A stretch of 49,471 bases of DNA from contig NZ_JALDWJ010000012.1 in NCBI RefSeq assembly GCF_022758295.1, positions 1-49,471 on the forward strand, given 5' to 3'. Origin of the DNA: Lysobacter sp. CFH 32150 (GTDB lineage: Bacteria; Pseudomonadota; Gammaproteobacteria; Xanthomonadales; Xanthomonadaceae). This document shows positions 23,753 to 31,977 of this stretch, piece by piece. A model generated the notes under the pieces. That model was not told where the DNA came from, did not search any database, and saw only the letters and a program-made list of their open reading frames with translations. The translations under genes and the position numbers were made by a program. How positions within the stretch are numbered: the stretch's first letter is position 1; each line of letters starts with the position of its first letter.

Positions 23753-25327
23753 CTATGGCACGATCTTCCATTGCAGGTTGACCGTCGTGAGGCTCTGCGC
23801 CGTGGCGAAGTTCGCCGAGTACCAAACAGCATTGGCGCCGGTCGACGTATTGCGCCAGATGATGTCGGCCTTGTTGTCGCCGTTGTAGTCACCGATCGCG
23901 GGCGCGATCCAGGCCGTGGCGAGGGTGGCCACCGCCTGGGGCGTGGCTGAGTTGGCGGAACGCCAGATCACGTTTGCACCAGTACTGCCGTTGCGCCACA
24001 GGATGTCGGCCTTGCCATCGCCGTTGAAATCGCCCACGCCAGCGACCTTCGTTTGCTGATTGGTGACTGCGGTCAGATTCTGCGCCGTGGCTGAATTCGC
24101 CGAGAGCCAGAGGGTGTTGGCGCCGGTCGACGTGTTCCGCCAGGCGATGTCCGCCTTCTTGTCTCCATTGAAATCGCCCACGCCCGCCACGATCCACGTC
24201 GTGCCAAGGGTGGAAACCGCCTGCGGCGTCGTATTGAAGCCGGACCGCCAGATCACGTTCGCGCCGGTGCTGCCGTTGCGCCAGAGGATGTCCGCCTTGC
24301 CATCGGCATTGAAGTCGTCGACCCCTGCCACGACCCATGCCAGGTTCGTCACGCCCGTGACGCTTTGCTGGGTACTGGAGTTGGCCGACCGCCAGATCAC
24401 GTTGGCCCCACTGCTGCTGTTGCGCCAGAGGATGTCCGCCTTCTGGTCGAGATTGAAGTCGCCGACGCCCGCCACGATCCAGGCCAGGTTGGTGACGCCC
24501 GTGACGCCTTGCGGAGTAGCGGAGTTGGCTGAGCGCCAGATCACGTTGGCACCCGAGGTGCCATTGCGCCACAGGATGTCGGACTTGTCGTCGCCGTTGA
24601 AATCGCTGCGCGACGTGGTGTCGTCGTTGAGGATGGTACCCACCCCGGTGCTGTCCACCACAGTAGCGCCAACGACATTGGACACGGTCACGTTGAAGGT
24701 TTCGTTCGGCTCCGGAACTGTGTCGCCGTTGATCGTTACGTTGAACGTCTTGCTGGTCATTCCCGCAGCGATGGACTGCCCGGTCAGGCTACTCGCGACA
24801 TAGTCGCTACCCGCGGTGGCGGTACCGTTGGCGGTGGCGATGTTGAAGGTCACCGCAGAACCTGAGGCTTGTGACAGACTGATCGTGAAGGTGGCCTGCT
24901 TGGTGCCGCTATTCCCCTCGGTCACGGTGGCGTCGGAGACCGAAAGCGTCGGCATCGCGACCGCATTGACGGTGATCGTGCCCGCCATCCCGCCACCGCC
25001 GGCAGCGCCATGGGACTCACAGAAATAGCCAATCGTTCCCGCAGTCGGGAAGGTGACGGTTGCCGACCAGGCTGCACCGCTGAGATTGCCGTTTCCCCCA
25101 GCGCCATCGCAACCGTTGGCACAACGGAACATGGTCACCGAGCCGGGGTCGGAAACCACGTTGTGGACGCCGCCGCCGTTCTGGAACGTGACCGTATCGC
25201 CGGCATCGATCGTGAGGGTGCTCGGCGAGAAGGTGAAGTTGGACTGCGCAGTCACGACGTGGTTCGCGGCGGATGCCGTCGCCGAAAGCAACGTCAGGAG
25301 CACGACGGCCGACGATCTGACTCCCAT
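23753..25327 (-). CDS. Secreted cupredoxin / Calx-beta / FG-GAP repeat fusion protein
   Basis: A 524-residue exported protein. The signal peptide (residues 1-20) is followed by a plastocyanin-like domain (about 22-120). Its likely copper ligands are His55, Cys103, His106 and Met114, with an extra CANGC pair at 69-73. Next is a Calx-beta domain (about 125-235, with NGTATAGSDY and ILNDDTT). Six FG-GAP/VCBS repeats of about 48 residues follow, each with a DFNGDxKADILWRN-like calcium loop and a GANVIWRSA block. The repeats are also similar at DNA level, suggesting recent expansion. A calcium-dependent extracellular copper protein is inferred; no partner is known. GGAGAAG precedes the ATG at 25327. 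Upstream in-frame starts lack a signal peptide. Confidence 0.85.
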   Translation of the reverse strand: MGVRSSAVVLLTLLSATASAANHVVTAQSNFTFSPSTLTIDAGDTVTFQNGGGVHNVVSDPGSVTMFRCANGCDGAGGNGNLSGAAWSATVTFPTAGTIGYFCESHGAAGGGGMAGTITVNAVAMPTLSVSDATVTEGNSGTKQATFTISLSQASGSAVTFNIATANGTATAGSDYVASSLTGQSIAAGMTSKTFNVTINGDTVPEPNETFNVTVSNVVGATVVDSTGVGTILNDDTTSRSDFNGDDKSDILWRNGTSGANVIWRSANSATPQGVTGVTNLAWIVAGVGDFNLDQKADILWRNSSSGANVIWRSANSSTQQSVTGVTNLAWVVAGVDDFNADGKADILWRNGSTGANVIWRSGFNTTPQAVSTLGTTWIVAGVGDFNGDKKADIAWRNTSTGANTLWLSANSATAQNLTAVTNQQTKVAGVGDFNGDGKADILWRNGSTGANVIWRSANSATPQAVATLATAWIAPAIGDYNGDNKADIIWRNTSTGANAVWYSANFATAQSLTTVNLQWKIVP

Positions 25328-25589
25328 GGGACTTCTCCGTAAGCCTGAGGAAGACACGCCTTGGTTGCTGCTGCACATGAAGCTGCCGCGCAAGGGACAC
25401 CAGCGCGGTCGATGGTAACCAATCTGCTGTGCACGCAAACTCCGCGGCCAAGGACGGCTGTCCCCGGACCGCGGCATTGGTATATGTCGCGCGGGGCGCC
25501 GGAGGTTCAATCCTGGCGATCAATGGCGGTGGTTGTGGCTCCTCGGAACGACGGCGTAGGATCAGGCCTCGCCGGCGGGGAACAGCGAC

Positions 25590-26489
25590 ATGCGCGGCCT
25601 TACCTATCTCCTACTGCTCCCTTTACTGCTCTGCGGTAGTGGTACTGCCGGCGCTCAGGCGGTGTTCCAAGCGGATGAACTCCTGGCTCCGGAGCGGCCC
25701 GAGGCTTGGGCAATGAATTATTTTGCCGCCACGAGTCTCATGACCTCGTTCGGGGAAAGCCCGGCGTTGTCGCCGGGACGCTGGGGAGTCGCGGTCGAGC
25801 TGGGCCACATCCCCCGCCTGAGCGATGCACAACGACGCGTCGGCTTCAACGGATTCAAGAACGAAGACCTGAACAAGTCGCCGGTCATCGGGCGACTGCG
25901 CTTGTGGCTGGGGCTGCCCGCCGGCTGGATCGCCGAAGTCGGCTACACGCCACCGCTGTCGATCGACGGCGCGCGGCCCCACGATCTGGTCGCCCTTGCC
26001 ATTGGCCGGCGCGTCTTCGCGCGTGGCGGCTACACCTTGTCGGCGCGCGCCTTCGGCCAGCATGGCCAGGTCCGGGGCGACATCACTTGTCCGGATGACA
26101 TCGCGGGTGTCACGGACAGCACGCGGAACCTCTATGGATGCCAGGCGCCCTCGGACGATCGCATCGCCCTGAATTACTACGGCGTCGATCTGACATCGGC
26201 ATGGACGAGCGGCATCTGGCATTGGCATGCCGGCCTCGGCGTGGCGCGTACCGAACTCGAAGTCCAGGTCGATGCGCTCACCTACGACGTACACGATCGT
26301 TCGCACCTGACGGCTCGCGACACACTGCCTTTTTTCGTGCTCGGCACCAGTCGCGAACTCGGCACGCACTGGAGCCTGGGCATGGAGGTCCTGCACGTTC
26401 CGCTGACGGTGAGACGCGAACTGGATGCCCCTCGTGAACGCGATCCGCTCACGAGCCTGCGCCTGCAACTGCGCTACCGAACCAACTGA
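25590..26489 (+). CDS. Exported protein of unknown family, probable outer-membrane beta-barrel
   Basis: A 299-residue protein with a clear signal peptide (LLLLPLLLCGSGTAGAQA). The body alternates polar and hydrophobic residues, rich in aromatic girdles (IWHWHAGLGVARTELEVQV) and ends LRLQLRYRTN, all like a small outer-membrane barrel although the last residue is not Phe. Two cysteines (DITCPDD and LYGCQAP) could form a loop disulfide. I do not recognise a named family. It is divergent from the cupredoxin fusion gene, sharing an intergenic region of about 260 bases, so common regulation is possible. Confidence 0.75.
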   Translation: MRGLTYLLLLPLLLCGSGTAGAQAVFQADELLAPERPEAWAMNYFAATSLMTSFGESPALSPGRWGVAVELGHIPRLSDAQRRVGFNGFKNEDLNKSPVIGRLRLWLGLPAGWIAEVGYTPPLSIDGARPHDLVALAIGRRVFARGGYTLSARAFGQHGQVRGDITCPDDIAGVTDSTRNLYGCQAPSDDRIALNYYGVDLTSAWTSGIWHWHAGLGVARTELEVQVDALTYDVHDRSHLTARDTLPFFVLGTSRELGTHWSLGMEVLHVPLTVRRELDAPRERDPLTSLRLQLRYRTN

Positions 26490-26505
26490 GCTTCCCGCCG
26501 GGCAG

Positions 26506-27453
26506 TTACTGCAACGGCTGGAGCCCGAAAGGCGCTACCGGCCGTAACCACGGCAGCAGCCAGTGATCCAGCAGCAGGAAAGCGAACAGCGCCATCAGGT
26601 AGACGATCGAATAGTTGAACACGCGCATGGCGTAGAACTCGTCGGGCGGATCCATGAGCTTCCATGCGTGCCACAGGAACACCGCACCGAGTACCAGTGC
26701 GCCGCCCAGGTAGAAGTTGCCGCTCATCTCGACCAGCCGCGGCAGCATCGTCGCCACCACGAGCAACACGGTGTAGAGCAGGATCTGCCAGCGTGTGTAC
26801 GTGACGCCATGGGTGACCGGTAGCATCGGCACCATCGCTTTCGCGTAATCCTCGCGGCGGAAGATCGCCAACGCCCAGAAGTGCGGCGGCGTCCACACGA
26901 AGATGATCAGGACCAGCAACAGCGCATGCGGCCAGTCCCATTGGCCTTGCATGCCGGTAACCGCCGCCCAGCCGAGCAGCGGCGGCGCGGCGCCGGCGAT
27001 GCCGCCGATCACGATGTTCTGCGGCGTCGCGCGCTTGAGGTAGCCGGTGTAGACGATGGCGTAACCGATCAGCGACGCGAACGTCAGCGCCGCGGTGAGC
27101 GGGTTGACCAGCACGACCAGGATCGCCATCGACAACGCACCGAGCGTGAGCGCGAATAGCAGCGCCTGGCGCGTAGTGAGGCCGCCGGTCGGCAACGGAC
27201 GGTCATGCGTGCGCGCCATCAGAGCATCGATGCGCTGGTCGAGCACGTGGTTGATCGCGGCGGCCGACGCGGCGGCAAGCCAGATACCGAGCAAGCCGAA
27301 GACCGACTCGCGCAACGGCGGCAGGCCCGGCACGGCGAGGAACATGCCGACCAGCGCGGTGAACACGATCAGCGCGACCACGCGCGGCTTGGTCAGCGCC
27401 CAATACTGCTTGATAGGAGCTGGTTGCAACTTCGATCGCATCGCGTTGCTCAT
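26506..27453 (-). CDS. ctaB: Protoheme IX farnesyltransferase (heme O synthase)
   Basis: A 315-residue UbiA-superfamily prenyltransferase that converts heme B to heme O with farnesyl diphosphate. About nine membrane helices are visible. The Asp-rich substrate motif [19 protein letters not shown] lies near residue 68, and a second [13 protein letters not shown] block lies in the later loop. It is the last gene of the oxidase assembly cluster and overlaps ctaA by four bases. The product is passed on to CtaA for heme A. It converges on the unknown barrel gene, with only 16 bases between the stops and no hairpin seen there. Confidence 0.95.
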   Translation of the reverse strand: MSNAMRSKLQPAPIKQYWALTKPRVVALIVFTALVGMFLAVPGLPPLRESVFGLLGIWLAAASAAAINHVLDQRIDALMARTHDRPLPTGGLTTRQALLFALTLGALSMAILVVLVNPLTAALTFASLIGYAIVYTGYLKRATPQNIVIGGIAGAAPPLLGWAAVTGMQGQWDWPHALLLVLIIFVWTPPHFWALAIFRREDYAKAMVPMLPVTHGVTYTRWQILLYTVLLVVATMLPRLVEMSGNFYLGGALVLGAVFLWHAWKLMDPPDEFYAMRVFNYSIVYLMALFAFLLLDHWLLPWLRPVAPFGLQPLQ

Positions 27454-28598
27454 GCCCCGGGCGCGCGCAGGCGCGCCAGCAACGACACCAAAACGAACAA
27501 CAACAGTGCCGCGCCCGCGTTATGCGCGACCGCGACCGGCAGCGGCAGCGCGAGCTTGACGTTGAGGATGCCGAGCGTGACTTGCGCAAGCAGCAGCATC
27601 GTCAGTAGCGAACCCCAACCACGCATGCCAGGCGTACGCAGCAGGCGGATGCCAACTGCAAGCAAGTGGCCGAAGACCACCACCGCCATCATCCGGTGTG
27701 CGAGCTGGATCGCAATGCGCGCTTCGCCGTCGAGCACGCCGCCTTCGTAATCGACGCCGATGCCGCGCCACAGCACGAAGGCTTCGCGGAAATCGTGCGC
27801 CGGCCACCACTGATCGACGCATTTCGGAAAATCAGTTCCGCAAGCGAGCGCGGCGTAATTGGCGCTGGTCCAACCGCCGAGCGCGATCTGCACGCCGAGC
27901 AATACCAGTCCGACCAACACAAGGATGCGTAGCTTGCCGACTTCGGCAAGGCGGATCGGCAGGTCGGTCGCACGCCAGGCCATCCAGGTCAGCAACGAGA
28001 ACGTCAGCAGGCCGCCGAGCAGGTGTCCCATCACCACGACGGGTTTGAGCAACCAGGTCACCGTCCACATGCCGAGCAGTGCCTGGAACACGATCACCGC
28101 CAGCGTGATCGCAGCGGCGCGGGCGAGATCGAGGTTCGACCAGCGGAAGGCCGCGATGAGCAACATCGCTTCACCGGCAGCAGCGAGCGCAGCCGCCACT
28201 GCATATTGACCCTGCATATACACCGGAATCGATGTGCCGACCAAGATGGCAGCTACCGCGATCTGCGCGACGCCGAAACGCCGCTTGCGCGCAGCCAGCA
28301 ACGCAAGCACCAGCACCAGTACGCCGAGCGTCGCCGCGAGATGGCGGTGGACCTGTTCGCGCCAGGCCTTGTGCGGTTCGACTGGTCGGATCGCGGTCGC
28401 GGCATGATCGACCGCGTCCTGCGCCACGCTCGGCCACGCGGCTTGGCCGTAGCAGGTCGGCCAATCCGGGCAACTGAGGCCGGCGTTGGACAGACGCACG
28501 AAGGCGCCGAACACGATCACGCCCAAGGCCAACGCGACCGCGAGCCAAGCGATGCGGTGGAAGTGCTTGTAACGGATCGATCGATTCGGGGCGCTCAT
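27450..28598 (-). CDS. ctaA: Heme A synthase, COX15/CtaA family
   Basis: A 382-residue eight-helix membrane monooxygenase that oxidises heme O to heme A for the aa3 oxidase. Visible family marks include [21 protein letters not shown] near the N-terminus, the heme-ligand histidine region [12 protein letters not shown], and the second-half histidines in VMGHLLGGL and [14 protein letters not shown]. The gene overlaps ctaB (ATGA), so synthesis of the two heme-modifying enzymes is probably coupled. Confidence 0.95.
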   Translation of the reverse strand: MSAPNRSIRYKHFHRIAWLAVALALGVIVFGAFVRLSNAGLSCPDWPTCYGQAAWPSVAQDAVDHAATAIRPVEPHKAWREQVHRHLAATLGVLVLVLALLAARKRRFGVAQIAVAAILVGTSIPVYMQGQYAVAAALAAAGEAMLLIAAFRWSNLDLARAAAITLAVIVFQALLGMWTVTWLLKPVVVMGHLLGGLLTFSLLTWMAWRATDLPIRLAEVGKLRILVLVGLVLLGVQIALGGWTSANYAALACGTDFPKCVDQWWPAHDFREAFVLWRGIGVDYEGGVLDGEARIAIQLAHRMMAVVVFGHLLAVGIRLLRTPGMRGWGSLLTMLLLAQVTLGILNVKLALPLPVAVAHNAGAALLLFVLVSLLARLRAPGA

Positions 28599-28602
28599 AG
28601 GC

Positions 28603-29181
28603 TCAATTGATCTTCAGCAGGCGGGCCAAGTCGCTGCGCAACCCACTTGGATCGAAGCCGGGAGGGTAGCGCAGAACCACGAAGCCGTTCGGGTCGAGCA
28701 CATAGACCACCGCGCCGCGCGGGTCGTCGGATCGCGGCAAGCCAACGCGCAATTCGTTGCTTGGCTGCAGAACGCGCAATGCCGACGGCCGCGGGCCGGT
28801 CGCGGGCAAAGCGCCGACCCACAGCAGGTGCACGCGATCGGTGTCCTTGCCCATCAACTGCCGGACGGTGTCGAGGTGGGTGAGCAACTGTTCACAGACT
28901 GCGGCTTGGTCGCCATCGCAGTCGCGCGGCATCGCGGCGATGCGCCAGGTGCGTTCGGCGGGGTTCCAACGGTACTCGCGGCCATCGGCCAACTTCGGCA
29001 CCAGCGCGCGCAAATCGCCTGGCGGCTGCAGCAATTCGCCGTGGTTCTTCATCCCGGCTGGCCGCCAACCAGAGAAACGCAGCACGCCGGCCACGAACAT
29101 CGCGCCGAAGAACAGCGCGAACAAGGCGATCAGCATGCCGCGGTTGCGATTGCGGGTTTTGGTATCGACTGGATGGTTCAT
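28603..29181 (-). CDS. Membrane-anchored protein of the cytochrome oxidase cluster
   Basis: A 192-residue protein with one N-terminal membrane helix (MLIALFALFFGAMFVAGVLRF, residues 16-36 region) and a periplasmic domain. Proteins of this type occur between SURF1 and ctaA in many gammaproteobacterial oxidase clusters. The C-terminal part (VYVLDPNGFVVLRYPPGFDP) resembles the end of the SCO/thioredoxin fold, but the CxxxC copper site is absent. An oxidase maturation role is inferred from position only. The ATG at 29181 overlaps the SURF1 stop by four bases, and ctaA starts five bases after its stop. Confidence 0.8.
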   Translation of the reverse strand: MNHPVDTKTRNRNRGMLIALFALFFGAMFVAGVLRFSGWRPAGMKNHGELLQPPGDLRALVPKLADGREYRWNPAERTWRIAAMPRDCDGDQAAVCEQLLTHLDTVRQLMGKDTDRVHLLWVGALPATGPRPSALRVLQPSNELRVGLPRSDDPRGAVVYVLDPNGFVVLRYPPGFDPSGLRSDLARLLKIN

Positions 29182-29942
29182 GGCTTGGGCTTGCGGAAGG
29201 TAAGGATCAACGCGGTGGCCAGCACCGCCAGCGCCAGCGCGAACCACTGCCACGCATACGCGCGATGTCGCTCCGGCGGCAGCGTATTCGGCAATACGTC
29301 GAGATCGCGTTCGAAGCCGAGCGGCATGCTCGGATCGAGCCGCAACACGCGTGGTGCCAGCGTCAATCGACGGGTGCCATTGACGACCTGCCCGATCGCG
29401 GCGAGGTCGATGCGCGTGAGCAGCCAGGCATCTTCCTGGCGCACGATGCCGGCGCCGAGTGCGAGGCCCGTCGATGGCGGCGGCGCCAGCAAGCCGCGCA
29501 CTTCGATGCGGTTCGAAACCGGAAAGCCGACCTTGGGCAGCGTGCGGTCACCGGCCAGCGGCAACCAGCCCATGTCGATCAACAGTGCATCGCCCACCAA
29601 CGTGTAGGGCAACGGCGCATCCGGATAGAAGACCCGGTACACGCGCACGCCGGGGCGGCCGCCGCGCATCTGGTTGTCGAGCAGCAACGGTTGTGCGCGG
29701 GAGAAACTGCCGGTGCCGACGGTCCAGTCGTAACTGCGCGCACGACCTGGGTCGCTCGCCTGCAACAGCGGGACTGGCTGGCGTTGTGCCAGCACCTGCG
29801 CTGCAGCGTCGAGCATCGCCTGCTTCTCGACCGCACGCCGCGATTGCCACACGCCCAGGCTGACGAATGCAACGATCGCCAATGCAGCCAAGGGCCAACC
29901 GACGAGCAGATTGCGGCGACGGCTCACGCTGGCCACCCGCAT
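29178..29942 (-). CDS. SURF1 family cytochrome c oxidase assembly protein
   Basis: A 254-residue SURF1/Shy1 homologue. Two membrane helices flank a periplasmic domain: an N-terminal LLVGWPLAALAIVAFVSLGVWQ and a C-terminal WQWFALALAVLATALILTF. The first contains the family LGxWQ element with RR following, and the domain includes DMGWLPLAG. It helps insert heme A into subunit I. MRVASV at 29942 is the start used; the upstream in-frame extension overlaps the oppositely oriented DUF2909 gene and looks unlike protein. Confidence 0.92.
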   Translation of the reverse strand: MRVASVSRRRNLLVGWPLAALAIVAFVSLGVWQSRRAVEKQAMLDAAAQVLAQRQPVPLLQASDPGRARSYDWTVGTGSFSRAQPLLLDNQMRGGRPGVRVYRVFYPDAPLPYTLVGDALLIDMGWLPLAGDRTLPKVGFPVSNRIEVRGLLAPPPSTGLALGAGIVRQEDAWLLTRIDLAAIGQVVNGTRRLTLAPRVLRLDPSMPLGFERDLDVLPNTLPPERHRAYAWQWFALALAVLATALILTFRKPKP

Positions 29943-29989
29943 TGGCGCGATAATGCCGCCATTGCGCGGGCGTGCCGCGGCCTGGTCAT

Positions 29990-30017
29990 CCCTGTTAGGA
30001 GCAGCCCTGTTAGGAGC
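29990..30017 (+). repeat. 13-bp direct duplication carrying the DUF2909 Shine-Dalgarno
   Basis: CCCTGTTAGGAGC occurs at 29990-30002 and 30005-30017 with a 15-base period. Each copy carries AGGAG; the second sits seven bases before the ATG at 30024. The sequence resembles a degenerate half of the class A REP (TGTAGGAGCGGC). Confidence 0.65.
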
Positions 30018-30023
30018 GGCGCC

Positions 30024-30248
30024 ATGAACGACTCGCTGAAAACCCTGCTGATCGTCGCCTTCCTGATCGTCATTTTGTGGAACCTCGGCGCCGGCCTCTA
30101 TTACATGCTCGTCGACAAGGGCCAGACCAAGCGCACCGTCAACGCGCTGACCCGTCGCATCGCGCTGTCCGTCGCGCTGATCCTGATCGTCATCCTGGCG
30201 ATCTACATGGGCTGGATCACGCCGCACGGCATCGGCCGCGCACCATAA
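30024..30248 (+). CDS. Twin transmembrane protein, DUF2909 family
   Basis: A 74-residue protein with two membrane helices (LLIVAFLIVILWNLGAGLYY and a C-terminal LSVALILIVILAIYMGW) joined by a basic loop (DKGQTKRTVNALTRR). DUF2909 genes regularly sit between SURF1 and subunit III genes on the opposite strand, exactly as here. The function is unknown; a link to oxidase assembly is inferred from conservation of position. AGGAG precedes the ATG within a short duplication. Confidence 0.88.
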   Translation: MNDSLKTLLIVAFLIVILWNLGAGLYYMLVDKGQTKRTVNALTRRIALSVALILIVILAIYMGWITPHGIGRAP

Positions 30249-30273
30249 ACGCATCCATTCTTCGCAGATGCAA

Positions 30274-30299
30274 CGGGCCGGCATTGCCGGCCCGCTTTG
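30274..30299 (+). terminator. Hairpin terminator between DUF2909 and ctaE
   Basis: CGGGCCGGC (30274-30282) pairs with 30286-30294 around a 3-base loop and is followed by CTTTGGTT on the plus strand. It probably ends the DUF2909 transcript and may also limit read-through from ctaE. Confidence 0.6.
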
Positions 30300-30318
30300 G
30301 TTCGATGTGCGTTCGCCG

Positions 30319-31209
30319 TTACAACACGTAGACGAACATAAACAATCCCAGCCACACCACGTCGACGAAGTGCCAGTACCAGGCCACTGCTTCGAACGCG
30401 AAGTGGTCGTCCTTGCTGAAGTGGCCGCGCGCGCAGCGCAACCAGATGATCGCCAGCATGATCGTGCCCAGGGTCACGTGCGCGCCGTGGAAGCCGGTGA
30501 GCATGAAGAAGGTCGAGCCGTAGATGCCCGAGCCGAGGGTCAGGTTCAGTTCCTTGTAGGCCTCGATGTACTCAGTGCCCTGGAAGTACAGGAACAGCGC
30601 GCCGAGCCCGACCGTCGCGCCGAGGAAGATCAGCAGCTGCTTGCGGTGCCCGGCCCTGAGCGCGTGGTGGGCGATCGTGACAGTGACGCCCGACGACAGC
30701 AGGATCAATGTGTTGAGTAGCGGCAGGCCCCAGGCCGGCATGCTCAGGTAGCTGCCGCCGATCGCGCCCGGGCCGTTGCTCGGCCAGCCGCCGGCGAAGT
30801 TCGGCCACAGCAGGGCATGGGTGGCGATGCCGTCGCCTTCGCCGTTGAGCCACGGCAACGCGTACTGGCGTGCGTAAAACAGCGCACCGAAGAACGCGGC
30901 GAAGAACATCACCTCGGAGAAGATGAACCACACCATGCCCATGCGGAACGAGGTGTCGACCTGCTTGTTGTAGTAGCCGCGCAGCGACTCGCGGATCACG
31001 TCGCGAAACCACCAGAACAGGATCGTCGCGAGCCCGGCCAGGCCGACGAAGAACACGGTGCGGCCCCAGCTGACTTCGTTGAGCCAGCTGGCAAAACCAA
31101 CCATGGTCGTGAACAGCGCGACCGAGGCGAACACCGGCCAGCGGCTGCCGTGCGGCACGTAATAGACGTTGGCGTCGTGGGAAGCGTGAGCGTCGGAGCT
31201 GTGCGCCAT
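30319..31209 (-). CDS. ctaE: Cytochrome c oxidase subunit III
   Basis: A 296-residue subunit III of the aa3-type heme-copper oxidase with seven predicted helices. Family marks include the WWFRDVIRES region, FIFSEVMFFAAFFGALFYAR with the conserved Glu, and the C-terminal FHGAHVTLGTIML and WYWHFVDVVWLGLF. It stabilises subunit I and the proton channel entry. It lies downstream of cox11, 37 bases away, in the oxidase operon. Confidence 0.96.
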   Translation of the reverse strand: MAHSSDAHASHDANVYYVPHGSRWPVFASVALFTTMVGFASWLNEVSWGRTVFFVGLAGLATILFWWFRDVIRESLRGYYNKQVDTSFRMGMVWFIFSEVMFFAAFFGALFYARQYALPWLNGEGDGIATHALLWPNFAGGWPSNGPGAIGGSYLSMPAWGLPLLNTLILLSSGVTVTIAHHALRAGHRKQLLIFLGATVGLGALFLYFQGTEYIEAYKELNLTLGSGIYGSTFFMLTGFHGAHVTLGTIMLAIIWLRCARGHFSKDDHFAFEAVAWYWHFVDVVWLGLFMFVYVL

Positions 31210-31246
31210 GATGGGTCTTCCAGTTTCTGTTGCTAATTCGGGATGA

Positions 31247-31822
31247 TCAGGGTGCCGCGCGCGGCAGATCGGACGAAGCCTTCGGCGCGTTCAACTGCGC
31301 GGTCTGGGCTTCGTTCTTGAAGAAGGTGTACGACAAGGTAATGGTCTTGACGTCAGCCGGCAGGTCCGGATCGACGATGAAACGCACCGGCATCGCCCGG
31401 CCTTCGCCGGCGGCGAGCGTCTGCGCGGTGAAGCAGAAGCATTCGGTCTTGTTGAAGTAACCCGACGCGCGCGCCGGTGCCACCGAGGGCACGGCGCTGC
31501 CGACGATCGCGCGATCGCTGGTGTTACGCGCGAAGTAGGTCGCTTCGTACTGCTCGCCGGGACGCACCTGCAGCGTCAGTTGTTGCGGCTCGAATTCCCA
31601 CGGCAACTTGGAATTCACGCCGCCATCGAACTGCACGGTGATCGTGCGCGCGTTCTTCGCGGCAGTCGCCACGGTCGCCGCTGCGCCTTGCTCGAGACGC
31701 ACGCCGAACACCTTCTCGCAGGCGATCCGGTACAGCGGCACCAGCGCGAAGGTGAACGCGAACGCGACCAGGGCCACGCCGATCATCTTTCCCAGGCCTG
31801 CGGTGGGCGCCTTGCCGCTCAT
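31247..31822 (-). CDS. ctaG: Cytochrome c oxidase assembly protein CtaG/Cox11
   Basis: A 191-residue periplasmic copper chaperone with one N-terminal membrane anchor ([25 protein letters not shown]). The copper-binding motif FNKTECFCF is present, as is the conserved PWEFEPQQ region. It delivers copper to the CuB centre of subunit I. The start at 31822 overlaps the stop of a 46-codon gene by ATGA. Confidence 0.95.
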   Translation of the reverse strand: MSGKAPTAGLGKMIGVALVAFAFTFALVPLYRIACEKVFGVRLEQGAAATVATAAKNARTITVQFDGGVNSKLPWEFEPQQLTLQVRPGEQYEATYFARNTSDRAIVGSAVPSVAPARASGYFNKTECFCFTAQTLAAGEGRAMPVRFIVDPDLPADVKTITLSYTFFKNEAQTAQLNAPKASSDLPRAAP

Positions 31823-31959
31823 CGCGACAACACCCCGGAGAGGATGAAGCCGACATAGACCGCGACCGCGATCGCACCGACGATCCACGCAGTGCGACGC
31901 GCACGCGCGCGGCGTGCGGCGATCTGCGCTTCGGTCATCGGCGTCATCGGCTCAGACAT
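31819..31959 (-). CDS. Small single-span protein between ctaD and cox11
   Basis: A 46-residue product. Residues 1-22 are polar and Arg-rich (ending RARARRT) and are followed by one membrane helix ([19 protein letters not shown]). The frame runs from an ATG at 31959 to a TGA that overlaps the cox11 ATG, and it starts 18 bases after ctaD ends. Short proteins of this form occupy the same slot in many proteobacterial oxidase operons. An assembly or stability role for the oxidase is inferred. The translational coupling with cox11 is strong evidence that it is real. Confidence 0.85.
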   Translation of the reverse strand: MSEPMTPMTEAQIAARRARARRTAWIVGAIAVAVYVGFILSGVLSR

Positions 31960-31977
31960 CACTGGCGCTCAGGCAGC

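Noticed and set aside
23753-24600. CRISPR-like or satellite DNA repeats
   Set aside because: The repeats keep a single reading frame of about 48 codons and encode FG-GAP blades, so they are coding.
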